Origin: Actinomycetes bacterium
GTDB taxonomy: Bacteria > Actinomycetota > Acidimicrobiia > Acidimicrobiales > UBA8190
NCBI GenBank assembly: GCA_021819525.1
Contig: JAKAQW010000023.1
Location: 1-34,340, forward strand
Length of the DNA: 34,340 bases
Direction of reading: 5' to 3'
Part shown: piece by piece, positions 7,939 through 16,725 of the stretch
How positions within the stretch are numbered: the first letter of the stretch is position 1
Layout: the number at the start of each line of letters is the position of its first letter
Program-made: the position numbers and the translations under genes
Notes under the pieces: model-generated
Told to the model about the DNA's origin: nothing
Databases searched by the model: none
The model's input: only the letters and a program-made list of their open reading frames with translations

Positions 7939-9396
7939 TCAGCCGAGATCAGCCGCAGCAGGAACTGGTAGCTCGAGCCGCTGCTCGCAAGGCCACGCGC
8001 TCCTGTCTCGGGCGCCGGCGTCGGCCGCTTCGAGCGCGGCGCGGTTCCAGGCGCGCAGCAAGCGGGCCAGGCGCTCCACGTCGAGTTGGGCTGCGGTGGC
8101 CCGTCCACCGTCGACGAGGTGCTGGCGGAGCGACGCGGCACCGGCCAGGCGGCGCAGCGCTGCGGCGATCGCAGCGGGATCGTCAGGGGGGACTTCGAGG
8201 CAGTTGCCCTCGTGCACCAAGAATTCGGCGGCACCGCCGACCCTGCAGGCGACCACCGGCAGGCCGCAGGCCATGGCTTCGACCGGGACCAGCCCGAACG
8301 GCTCTTCCCAGGTCGAGGGGAAGATCAGGGCGTCGGCCTGGCGGTAGACGTCGGCCAGCTGCTGGCGGGGAGTGGAGGTGAACGTCACCCGCTGCGCGAT
8401 GCCGAGCTCGCCGGCCAGCTGGCGCAGCTCGTGGAGGTGGACCTCGTCGCCGGTGCCGTGGACGGCCAGCGTCGCCGAGGTCGGGCAAGCCGCCAGGGCG
8501 CGTAGGGCACTGGCGATGCCCTTGCGGGGATCGATCCGCCCCACGTAGAGCAGCCGCCACCGCCACGGGGAGGCCAGGGGCGCGGCGGACCCCGCACATA
8601 CCTGGAGGGGGGTCGCGACGACGGAAGATCCGCCGCTCGGGCCAGCAGGAGGACCAGATGGCGCGTCGCCACTGTGAGCCTCGCGAGCCGGAGTGCGCTC
8701 GGCTCGGAACTGCTGGGCACAGACGCCGCCGGGCACCCCTCCGACCAGGGGGAAGTCGCTGGTGTCGATGCCCGAGTGGACCACGGCGGAGACGGGGAAC
8801 GTCCAGGACGTGGCGTGGCGAGCTCGCTCGCGCAGGAAGTCGCTCACGAAGCAGGCAGGGCCGAGGGTGTCCAACGGCGGGAGCGTGGCGTGCCAGCGGA
8901 CACGCCCGTGGCGGCGGCTCACCTGCTCCACGAGGTGTCCCAGACGAGGCCGGTGGACGAACAGGCGTAGCCAGGCGTCGAGCTCGGGCCCGTAGACGGG
9001 CCACTCGTCGCAGATGACCAAGACAGTCGGTCGAGCTTGCTCGGCGAGCTCCGACAAGACGCCCAACGACAGCGCGCCCATCGCCCACACCGACACCACG
9101 TCGGGATCGACGTCTCGCAGCGCCTCACGCACGCTGCGAACGTTGGAGCAGTCGACGGCCAATCGCCGCGCGACCGGCGGGTGGAGAACCCGGTGGTCGC
9201 GCCAGTACAGGCGGAGCTGGCGCCGCACGGGGACCGGCCCCTCGGTCTCGGTGCGGCCGGGAAGGTGCAAGTCGCTGGTGAGCACCGTGACCTCGTCGCC
9301 GTCGCGCTGCCACCGCTCGGCCACGTCGCGGCACGAGTACTCGTACCCGCCGTAGGCATGCGGCGGGTACATGGTGGTGACGACCAGCACCCGCAT
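7939..9396 (-). CDS. Family 4 glycosyltransferase with low-complexity insert
   Basis: Start ATG at 9396: MRVLVVTTMYPPHAYGGYEYSCRDVAERWQRDGDEVTVLTSD; WRLLYVGRIDPRKG; FPSTWEEPFGLVPVEAMACGLPVVA. Confidence 0.92.
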   Translation of the reverse strand: MRVLVVTTMYPPHAYGGYEYSCRDVAERWQRDGDEVTVLTSDLHLPGRTETEGPVPVRRQLRLYWRDHRVLHPPVARRLAVDCSNVRSVREALRDVDPDVVSVWAMGALSLGVLSELAEQARPTVLVICDEWPVYGPELDAWLRLFVHRPRLGHLVEQVSRRHGRVRWHATLPPLDTLGPACFVSDFLRERARHATSWTFPVSAVVHSGIDTSDFPLVGGVPGGVCAQQFRAERTPAREAHSGDAPSGPPAGPSGGSSVVATPLQVCAGSAAPLASPWRWRLLYVGRIDPRKGIASALRALAACPTSATLAVHGTGDEVHLHELRQLAGELGIAQRVTFTSTPRQQLADVYRQADALIFPSTWEEPFGLVPVEAMACGLPVVACRVGGAAEFLVHEGNCLEVPPDDPAAIAAALRRLAGAASLRQHLVDGGRATAAQLDVERLARLLRAWNRAALEAADAGARDRSAWPCEQRLELPVPAAADLG

Positions 9397-9605
9397 GCGC
9401 GCAGCACGATAGCGGTTCTCCGAGGGGGGAGCTGGACCGCCTCGGGCGAAGCCGCCACCTGGGAGCTTTTCCGGTGGGAGCTGGTGCCAGGCGGTTCTGC
9501 AGCAAGATCGGCCCGCTGCGACCGTTACCTGGCCACGGGGCTGTCGCGTCCGGCTGGGACCAGCCGGGGCCAGCTCGCAGGAGCGTGATCGATGGGAGGT
9601 CGACC

Positions 9606-10547
9606 GTGTCCGGTGCTCGGGGGCAGCCGGGGGACGCTGCGCAACAGAAGCTGGCGAGGATGGCGGTGACCCAGCGCGTCGAGCGGGGGTCGCGCGTGGC
9701 GCTCGAGGCGCGCGATGAACCGTCGGCACCTCGACCGGTACTGGCGCTGCACGGCGAGTCGACGTCGCCGGCTGCGCTGTGGCGATCACTGTGGCGCTCC
9801 CGGGAGCTGCTCGCCATCTTGGCCCGCAAGGAGTTCCAAGTCCGCTACCGGCGGGCCTCGCTCGGTCTGATGTGGGCGGTAGGGCTCCCGCTGCTGCAGT
9901 CGCTGGTGATGGCCGTCATCTTCTCCAAGGTGGCTCACATCCGAGCCGCGCCGCACTACGTCGTGTTCGTGCTCGCGGGCATGACGGCGTTCATCACGTT
10001 CTCCGCCGCCCTCGGGCCGGGGTCGACCGCCATCGTCGACGGATCGGATCTCTCCAGCCGGGTCTACTTCCCCCGCTTGCTGCTGCCGATGATGCAGGTG
10101 GCTACCAACCTCTACGGGTACGTGATCACGCTGGCCATCCTGCTGGCTCTGTGCCCCGTGCTCCACGTGGGCCTCGGTCTTCGGACACTGCTGCTCATCC
10201 CGGCCACGGTGCTGCTGGTGGCCGTGACGGCCGGGTTCTGCCTGCTGAGCTCGGCGCTGCACGTCTATTTCCGTGACATCCGGTACATGGTGGCCGCCGC
10301 GCTCATGTTGTGGATGTACGTCACTCCTATCGTCTACCCCCCTGGGGACGTGCCGGGGCTGCTGCGCGGGGTGCTCGACGCGAACCCCATGACCGCGGTG
10401 GTCGACCTGTTCCACATGGCCACCGTCGGCTACGGCGGCCCTTCTGAGCTGACGGTGGTCGTGGGCGTGCTCTGGGCGGTAGGCCTGCTGGTGGTGGCGA
10501 CGGCAGTGCACTGCCGGTTCGATCGAGTGTTCGCGGACCTCTTGTGA
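9606..10547 (+). CDS. wzm: ABC-2 type polysaccharide export permease (Wzm/TagG-like)
   Basis: LLAILARKEFQVRYRRASLGLMWAVGLPLLQSLVMAVIF and six-TM layout; overlaps the Wzt-like gene by GTGA. Confidence 0.88.
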   Translation: MSGARGQPGDAAQQKLARMAVTQRVERGSRVALEARDEPSAPRPVLALHGESTSPAALWRSLWRSRELLAILARKEFQVRYRRASLGLMWAVGLPLLQSLVMAVIFSKVAHIRAAPHYVVFVLAGMTAFITFSAALGPGSTAIVDGSDLSSRVYFPRLLLPMMQVATNLYGYVITLAILLALCPVLHVGLGLRTLLLIPATVLLVAVTAGFCLLSSALHVYFRDIRYMVAAALMLWMYVTPIVYPPGDVPGLLRGVLDANPMTAVVDLFHMATVGYGGPSELTVVVGVLWAVGLLVVATAVHCRFDRVFADLL

Positions 10548-11800
10548 GCGCGGCCATCGAGCTGCAAGGGGTCGGCAAGCGGTTCGCCAAGTACGTCGAC
10601 ACCCCCATGCTCGTCTCCTCGGCGCTGCGGTGGCGCCCGAAGACCCGCCGGGACCGGCTCTGGGCGGTGCGCGGTGTCGACTTCACGGTGGAAGCCGGGG
10701 AGTGCGTGGGGGTCATCGGTCGCAACGGGTCGGGCAAGTCGACGCTCATGACCATGATCGCCGGCATCACCGGCCCGACCGAGGGGTCAGTGACCGTCCG
10801 CGGGCGCGTGGCGCCGCTCATCGCGGTCGGGGTGGGGTTCCACCGTGAGCTCACCGGGCGGGAGAACATCTACGTGAACGGCGCGATCCTCGGTCTCGGT
10901 CGCCGGCAGATCCGCCGACGTCTCGACGCGATCGTGGCTTTCTCGGGCGTCGAGGACTTCATCGACACGCCGGTCAAGTTCTACTCGTCGGGGATGTTCG
11001 TGCGACTGGGTTTCGCGGTGGCCGTGCACGCCGAGCCCGATGTCCTCATCGTCGACGAGGTGCTGGCGGTGGGGGACCTCGCGTTCCAGGTGAAGTGCTT
11101 CGAGAAGATGAACGAGATCCGGGCCAGTGGCACCACGGTGGTCATGGTCAGCCACCACCTGGGGGTCGTGCGCCGGATGTGCGAACGGGTGATGCTCATG
11201 GAAAGGGGCCGTCCCCGCGTGGTCGCGCCCCCGGAGCAAGCCATCGCGGCGTTCCACGAGGTGCTGACCGAGGTCACCGACACAGTCGTCGACGAGGTGT
11301 CGGGACTGCGCTACGAGCCGAACGTGGCACGCATCGAGACAGTGGAGATCCTCGGGCCCGACGGCCAGAGGAACAGCCACGTCGAGTCAGGGCTCCCGAT
11401 GGCCGTCCGCGTCCGTGCCACTGTCGTGCAGGACGTGGAGGATCTCGTCGTCGGGTTGACGCTGCTGGCCGGTGACGGCACCACCCTCTACAGCGATTCG
11501 ACGGCCGGGTTCCGCTTCGGGGCAGCTTCCGCGGGTGAGACCGTGAGCTGGGACATGCAATTCCGGGCTCAGCTGCCCACCGGTAGCTACAGCGCGGTGG
11601 CCCGGGTGGACCGTCCCGACCTGCGCACGACGCTGGCCTACCATCCACCGGTCTCCTTCTTCGTCACCGGACGCCACACCGTCACCGGCGTGGCTGACTT
11701 GGAGGCCGTGGTGGTCCGTCACGACGGCGACGTCGACGGGTCGGTGTCCACCGTGGTCGATCCCTCGCCCGGGGCCTTGCTGGCACCCGATCCCCGATGA
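10544..11800 (+). CDS. wzt: ABC polysaccharide export ATPase with Wzt C-terminal carbohydrate-binding-like domain
   Basis: Walker A GRNGSGKST, YSSGMFVRLGFAVAVHAEPDVLIVDEVLAVGD; C-terminal beta-rich extension resembling Wzt_C. Confidence 0.92.
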   Translation: MSAAIELQGVGKRFAKYVDTPMLVSSALRWRPKTRRDRLWAVRGVDFTVEAGECVGVIGRNGSGKSTLMTMIAGITGPTEGSVTVRGRVAPLIAVGVGFHRELTGRENIYVNGAILGLGRRQIRRRLDAIVAFSGVEDFIDTPVKFYSSGMFVRLGFAVAVHAEPDVLIVDEVLAVGDLAFQVKCFEKMNEIRASGTTVVMVSHHLGVVRRMCERVMLMERGRPRVVAPPEQAIAAFHEVLTEVTDTVVDEVSGLRYEPNVARIETVEILGPDGQRNSHVESGLPMAVRVRATVVQDVEDLVVGLTLLAGDGTTLYSDSTAGFRFGAASAGETVSWDMQFRAQLPTGSYSAVARVDRPDLRTTLAYHPPVSFFVTGRHTVTGVADLEAVVVRHDGDVDGSVSTVVDPSPGALLAPDPR

Positions 11801-11882
11801 GCGCCCCCGTGGCGAAACGCTCGGGTGCCGTCGCCGGCTCCCGCTGTCGGCGCGGGGTGAAGCCCGGTGGGCGAGGTGGGCG

Positions 11883-12488
11883 GTGACGCCGGCGACGCGG
11901 TCGGTCCAGCGCCTGCCGTGGCGATTGCGCTACGAGGCCGCGGCATCGTTGGCGTCGCGCTGGCGGCGGTTGGCAGTGACCGTGACCCACCGCCACTGCC
12001 GGGTGGTCTTCGCCGGCCCGGTGCGTCTCGGGCCGGGCTTCGAGCTGTACATCCCCGACCGCGGCAGCCTGGTGGTCGGAAGCGGCGTGGAGCTCCGGCG
12101 GGGGTTCGTGTGCGAGATATCGGGGGAGGGGGAGGTGCGCATCGGGGACGGTTCGGTGTTCACTGCCGGGGCGCTCCTCCAGTGCTCGACGTCGATCCAG
12201 ATCGGCAGGCGCTGCGTCTTCGGCCAGGACACCATGTTGGTCGACGGCAGCCACCGCTTCGGAGATCCCGATCGCCACCTCCTCGACCAGGGGTACGACT
12301 ACCGCCCGCTGCGGATCGACGACGGCGCGGTCGTCATGTCCAAGTGCACCGTGTTCGCCGATATCGGCGCAGGCACGGTGGTCGGTGCCCACTCGGTGGT
12401 GAGCCGACCGCTCCCCGGGCGCTGCCTGGCGATCGGTGCGCCGGCTCGCCCGGTGCGGTTCTTCGAGCCGGCGCTGGAGCCCAGGTGA
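11883..12488 (+). CDS. LbetaH acyltransferase
   Basis: IGDGSVFTAGALLQCSTSIQIGRRCVFGQDTMLVDGSHRFGD...IGAGTVVGAHSVVSRPLPGRCLAIGAPARPVRF. Confidence 0.88.
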   Translation: MTPATRSVQRLPWRLRYEAAASLASRWRRLAVTVTHRHCRVVFAGPVRLGPGFELYIPDRGSLVVGSGVELRRGFVCEISGEGEVRIGDGSVFTAGALLQCSTSIQIGRRCVFGQDTMLVDGSHRFGDPDRHLLDQGYDYRPLRIDDGAVVMSKCTVFADIGAGTVVGAHSVVSRPLPGRCLAIGAPARPVRFFEPALEPR

Positions 12489-14392
12489 TCACTGCATCGG
12501 ATCTGAGCGTGGTGATCCCCACGGCCACAGCCGGCTCGGCGCTGAGCGAGACGCTGGCCGGGCTGTCGCTCCAGGACGTGACCGGGTTCGAGACGGTGGT
12601 GGTGGTCGACGGCCTCGACGTCCCGGCCCCGGCTGCCGGCGACGGCGTGGACGGTCCCGTGGTGCTGGTGCAGCCCCATCGCGGTCCGGGCGCTGCGCGG
12701 AACCGGGGCGTGGCGCGCGGAGAGCGGCCGTTGGTGCTCTTCCTCGGCGACGACATGGTGCCCGCACCGGATCTGGTGCGCCGGCACCTCGAAGCCCAGG
12801 AGCGCCACGTGGCACGGCACGGCGATCGTCGCACGGTCGTGCTCGGTCGGGCCCGCTGGCATCGTGCGGTGGCCGGCGGAAGGTGCGAACGGTGGCTGGA
12901 GCGAAGTGGCGCCCAGTTCGACTACGGAGCGGCCTCTGGATCCCAGGCCCACTTCGCCCAGTTCTACTCGTGCAACGTGTCGATGTGGCGGGAGCTGTTC
13001 GTGTCGGCAGGGGGGTTCGACGAGCGCTTCGCGTTCGCGTACGAGGATCTCGACGCCGGGTACCGCTTGGAGCGAGCCGGCATGCGCCTGGTGCACGATC
13101 CGCAGGCGGTGACCTGGCATCGCCACGCCTACGACCTGGCCGCGCTGCATCGTCGGTTCCGGCTCGTCGGCGAAGGCGAGCATCTCATGGCGACCTTGCA
13201 CCCGTGGTTCGAGCCGTACTTCTTGTCTCGCTGGGTGCCGGCGCTCGACGAGCCCGAGCCGTCGCCGCTGTGGCCGCGGCTCGAGAGGTGGATCCCGCGT
13301 CAGGCCGGTCGGCTGGCCGAGATGGCCTGGTACCGAAGCGACCTTTGGTACCGCCGCACGCTCGTTCCGAGCCTCCTCGCGGGGTGGTGGGCCGCTGACG
13401 ACCTTGCCGAGCTGCGGGACTACCTCGGTGAGCGGTTCGACGAGACGATGCTCGAGGCACACGTAGCGGCCGTCGACCAGGAACGGGACCGAGCCGCCGA
13501 CGAGGCGTCGTTCTACCGCACCAGCGACGCCTACCTCTACGACCTGACGGTGTTCTCCATGTCGGCCACGAAGGCGCCCTACCTGGCCGAGCTGCGACGC
13601 CTGCTCGCTCCCGACGCCCGGGTCCTCGACTACGGCTGCGGCATCGGCGCGGACGGGTTGCGCCTGGCGGCGGCTGGCATGACCGTCTCCTTCGCCGACT
13701 TCGCCAACCCGAGCACGCAGTACCTGCGGTGGCGTCTCGCCCGACGGAACTGGGACTGCCCGGTCCACGATCTCGACGCGGGCCCCGTGCCCGGGAGCTT
13801 CGACGCAGCGTTCTCCTTCGACGTGATCGAGCACGTCGACGACCCGTTCGCCTTCTTGGAGCAGTTGGAGCAGCGAGCCGGCCTGGTGGCGGTCAACCTG
13901 CTCGAAGCGGAGCCCGGCGACACCGACTTGCACCGGCCGCTGCCGATCGCGGCGCTCTTGGACCACGGGGCACGCCGGGGCCTCGTGCGCTACCGGCGCT
14001 ACCACGGGCGGTCGCACCTGATGATCTACCGGGGATCGGGCCCCGGCGTGTCGCGCTGGCGGAGCCGGGCACAGCGGCAGGTGGGGCGATGGCTCGCTCG
14101 CGCGACGCCGTGGTTCCCTCGGCCGCTCCCGGCGGGCGCGCCCCGAGCGTCGTCGTCATCATCGTCATCATCGTCATCGTCGTCGTCATCGTCGTCGTCA
14201 TCGTCATCGCCGCCGCCGCACACCCCGCCGCACACCCCGGTGCCCGAGCCGGTGCCGGCAGCGACGCCGGTGGTCAGGCCTCCCACGCCGAGTGCCCCCG
14301 CCCGGGCAGCGGTGCCCGCGTACCGGGGGTGCCTCAGGGCGCTTCTCGACACGCGTGGCGCCGATGCAGACGGTGGCGAGGTCCTCCCGTGA
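12485..14392 (+). CDS. Bifunctional GT2 glycosyltransferase - SAM methyltransferase fusion with poly-Ser/Pro-rich tail
   Basis: GTG at 12485 overlapping the previous stop (GTGA); GT2 motifs SDLSVVIPTATAGSALSETLAGLSLQD, GGFDERFAFAYEDLDAGYR; MT motif ARVLDYGCGIGADGLRLAAAGMTVSFAD. Confidence 0.9.
   Translation: MITASDLSVVIPTATAGSALSETLAGLSLQDVTGFETVVVVDGLDVPAPAAGDGVDGPVVLVQPHRGPGAARNRGVARGERPLVLFLGDDMVPAPDLVRRHLEAQERHVARHGDRRTVVLGRARWHRAVAGGRCERWLERSGAQFDYGAASGSQAHFAQFYSCNVSMWRELFVSAGGFDERFAFAYEDLDAGYRLERAGMRLVHDPQAVTWHRHAYDLAALHRRFRLVGEGEHLMATLHPWFEPYFLSRWVPALDEPEPSPLWPRLERWIPRQAGRLAEMAWYRSDLWYRRTLVPSLLAGWWAADDLAELRDYLGERFDETMLEAHVAAVDQERDRAADEASFYRTSDAYLYDLTVFSMSATKAPYLAELRRLLAPDARVLDYGCGIGADGLRLAAAGMTVSFADFANPSTQYLRWRLARRNWDCPVHDLDAGPVPGSFDAAFSFDVIEHVDDPFAFLEQLEQRAGLVAVNLLEAEPGDTDLHRPLPIAALLDHGARRGLVRYRRYHGRSHLMIYRGSGPGVSRWRSRAQRQVGRWLARATPWFPRPLPAGAPRASSSSSSSSSSSSSSSSSSSSPPPHTPPHTPVPEPVPAATPVVRPPTPSAPARAAVPAYRGCLRALLDTRGADADGGEVLP
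14150..14209 (+). repeat. TCG/TCA trinucleotide tract encoding about 20 consecutive Ser
   Basis: Direct reading of tcgtcgtcatcatcgtcatca...; in-frame with the GT2-MT fusion. Confidence 0.95.
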
Positions 14393-16725
14393 GCGCTGGC
14401 ACGGGGCAGGGGATCGCCGCGCCCGCCGAGGGCCTGGTCGACGCCCCGGATGCAGCCGCGCGAACGGCGCCTGTCGAGCAGGTCACCCCGATCCGACGAC
14501 CTCAGGTGGACGTGGGGGTGGTCACCTTCAACACGGCCGCGCTGTCGACGCACGCGCTCCGTCACCTGCTCGACAGCGACCAGGGGTGCGACCTGCGGGT
14601 CCTTGTCCACGACAACGCGTCGGCCGACGGCACGGTCGGGCAGCTGGCGCGGGAGGTGCCCGAAGCCGAGGTGGAGGCCGGGAGCGAGAACGTCGGGTTC
14701 GCCCGCGCCGTGAACCGCCTGCTGGCACGGTGCGACGCGCCGTGGTTCTTGGCACTGAACTCCGACGCCTGGCCGGAGCCCGGTGCCGTCGGCCGCCTGC
14801 TGGCAGCCGGCGAGCGACACGCCGATGCCGCGGCGGTGGCACCGCGGCTGCTGCGTCCCGACGGATCGGTCGAGCACTCGACCCACGGGTTCCCGTCGCT
14901 GGGAGTGGCGGCTGCCGACGCCCTCGGACTGCGTGGTCACCTCCCGGTGCGCTGGGCCCAGCAGCGATGCCTGGCGGGCTACTGGAGCCACGATCGCGCC
15001 CGGCAAGTGGACTGGGCGGTGGGCGCCGCGCTCCTGGTGCGGCGCAGTGCCGTCGAGGAGGCAGGTGGGTTCGACGAGCGCTTCTTCATGTACGTCGAGG
15101 ATCTGGCTTGGTGCTGGTCGGTCCGCCAGGCGGGATGGACGGTGTGGTTCGAGCCGGCCGCAACGGTGCGCCATGTCGGGAACGCTTCGGGGGCGGCGCA
15201 CTTCGGTGGTCGTCGGGCGGCCTTGGAGGTCGCCAACCGGCAGCTGTTCTTGGTGGGCACCCGAGGCAGGGCCTGGGCAGAAGCGTTTCGAGCGCTCGAG
15301 GTCGCCGCGAGCCTGAGAGCCTCGGCGTCGGCAAGGCGAGGTGGCGACTGTGAGACCGCTGCCCACTGGCGTCACCAGGCGAAATGCCTGCTCGGGGTGG
15401 TGCCGGTCCCGGTCCCCGGCGTCCACCTGGCACCTGGAGGCACGACGGGGGCGCACGCGGCGCCCGGACATAGCGCAGCCGAGCCGGAGGCCTCTTCGGA
15501 GCGCTCCGAAGTGCGAGATGCCTCGGGAGAGAGCGCCGTGGACGAGGCTGGGCTGTGGACCTCCCCTGCCGCTCGCGAGGACGCGCGGCGCTCGCCACAG
15601 GACCCACCCCTGGTGTCGGTGGTGGTACCGACCTGCGATCGAGCCGATCACCTCGGCCGCCTGCTTCGGGCGTTGGCAGCGCAGACCTTGTGGCAGCACG
15701 ACGCGTGTGGTGCGCAGGGCCCCGAGCCTGGAGGCGGAGATCCCGGGCCTGAAGGCGCAGTGGCTGACCGCGGGGCCGAGAAGGCGTGCGGGGGCGGGAG
15801 GGCCCCCCGATGCGGCGGTGGGGTGCTCGCCCTCCACGGCAGTACGAGGTCGCGGCGATGGAGCCCGGGCGAGATCGTGGTGGTCGACGATGCGTCCGCC
15901 GACGACACCCAGGCGGTGGCGGCCGAGGCGGCTCGCTGGTGTCCGGTGCCGGTGACCGTGCTGCGCCAACCCGTCCGCCTCGGGCCCGCCGCTGCTCGCA
16001 ATCGGGGGTGGCGCCGTGCACGAGGGTCGGTGGTGGCCTTCACCGACGACGACTGCATGCCGAGCCCCAGGTGGCTGGCTGCGGGTTTGGCGGCTATGGA
16101 CGGCACCCCGATGGCGGTGGTCGGCCGGACCGAGCCACCACGGGAGCAGCTCGCGCTCGGCGGGCTGCCCTTCGCCCGGGTGCTCCGGGTACGAGACGCC
16201 CGTTTCGCCGAGACCTGCAACGTCTTCTACCGTCGCAGCGACCTTGCCAGCGTCGGCGGGTTCGACGAGCGTTTCCGCCGCCCGAGCGGCGAGGACACCC
16301 GATTGGCGCTGGACCTGCGTGCAGCGGGGCTCGTGCACCACTACCACCCTGACGCCCTCGTGCACCACGACGTGCGCACCGGTGGATGGCGGGCCGCGTG
16401 GAGCGAGACGTCGCGGTGGGCGGATCTTCCTCTCGTCGTGGCCGGCCGGCCGTGGGCACGCCGGGAGCTGGCGCATCGCATGGTGTTCTGGAAGCCGACC
16501 CATCCTCCGGCGCTGGGGTTGGTGGTGGGGCTGGCAGCGGCGCGGCGCCGGAGGACGGCTTTGGTCCTCTGCGGGCCGTGGCTGTGGCGACGCCTGGTGA
16601 GCGACCCGGTATGTGGCTCACCTGCCGGTCGCGTCTGGTACCTCCCGGCTGCCGCGGCGCTGGATCTGTTAGAGGTGGCGGTCATGGTGCGCGGTTCGTG
16701 GCGGCACCGGACTGTGTTGCTGTGA
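14389..16725 (+). CDS. Bifunctional GT2-GT2 glycosyltransferase
   Basis: GTG at 14389 in GTGA overlap; GT2 a: VDVGVVTFNTAALSTHALRHLL...VHDNASADGT...GGFDERFFMYVEDLAWCWSVRQ; GT2 b: LVSVVVPTCDRADHLGRLLRALAAQT...GEIVVVDDASADDTQ...FTDDDCMPS...GGFDERFRRPSGEDTRLALDLR. Confidence 0.9.
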   Translation: MSAGTGQGIAAPAEGLVDAPDAAARTAPVEQVTPIRRPQVDVGVVTFNTAALSTHALRHLLDSDQGCDLRVLVHDNASADGTVGQLAREVPEAEVEAGSENVGFARAVNRLLARCDAPWFLALNSDAWPEPGAVGRLLAAGERHADAAAVAPRLLRPDGSVEHSTHGFPSLGVAAADALGLRGHLPVRWAQQRCLAGYWSHDRARQVDWAVGAALLVRRSAVEEAGGFDERFFMYVEDLAWCWSVRQAGWTVWFEPAATVRHVGNASGAAHFGGRRAALEVANRQLFLVGTRGRAWAEAFRALEVAASLRASASARRGGDCETAAHWRHQAKCLLGVVPVPVPGVHLAPGGTTGAHAAPGHSAAEPEASSERSEVRDASGESAVDEAGLWTSPAAREDARRSPQDPPLVSVVVPTCDRADHLGRLLRALAAQTLWQHDACGAQGPEPGGGDPGPEGAVADRGAEKACGGGRAPRCGGGVLALHGSTRSRRWSPGEIVVVDDASADDTQAVAAEAARWCPVPVTVLRQPVRLGPAAARNRGWRRARGSVVAFTDDDCMPSPRWLAAGLAAMDGTPMAVVGRTEPPREQLALGGLPFARVLRVRDARFAETCNVFYRRSDLASVGGFDERFRRPSGEDTRLALDLRAAGLVHHYHPDALVHHDVRTGGWRAAWSETSRWADLPLVVAGRPWARRELAHRMVFWKPTHPPALGLVVGLAAARRRRTALVLCGPWLWRRLVSDPVCGSPAGRVWYLPAAAALDLLEVAVMVRGSWRHRTVLL

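Noticed and set aside
12299-14017. 572-aa minus-strand ORF
   Set aside because: Antisense to the GT2-MT fusion; no family motifs.
14026-16503. 825-aa minus-strand ORF with poly-Asp (apparent Ca-binding stretch)
   Set aside because: Antisense to well-supported GT2 domains; a by-product of high GC and of the Ser-repeat complement.
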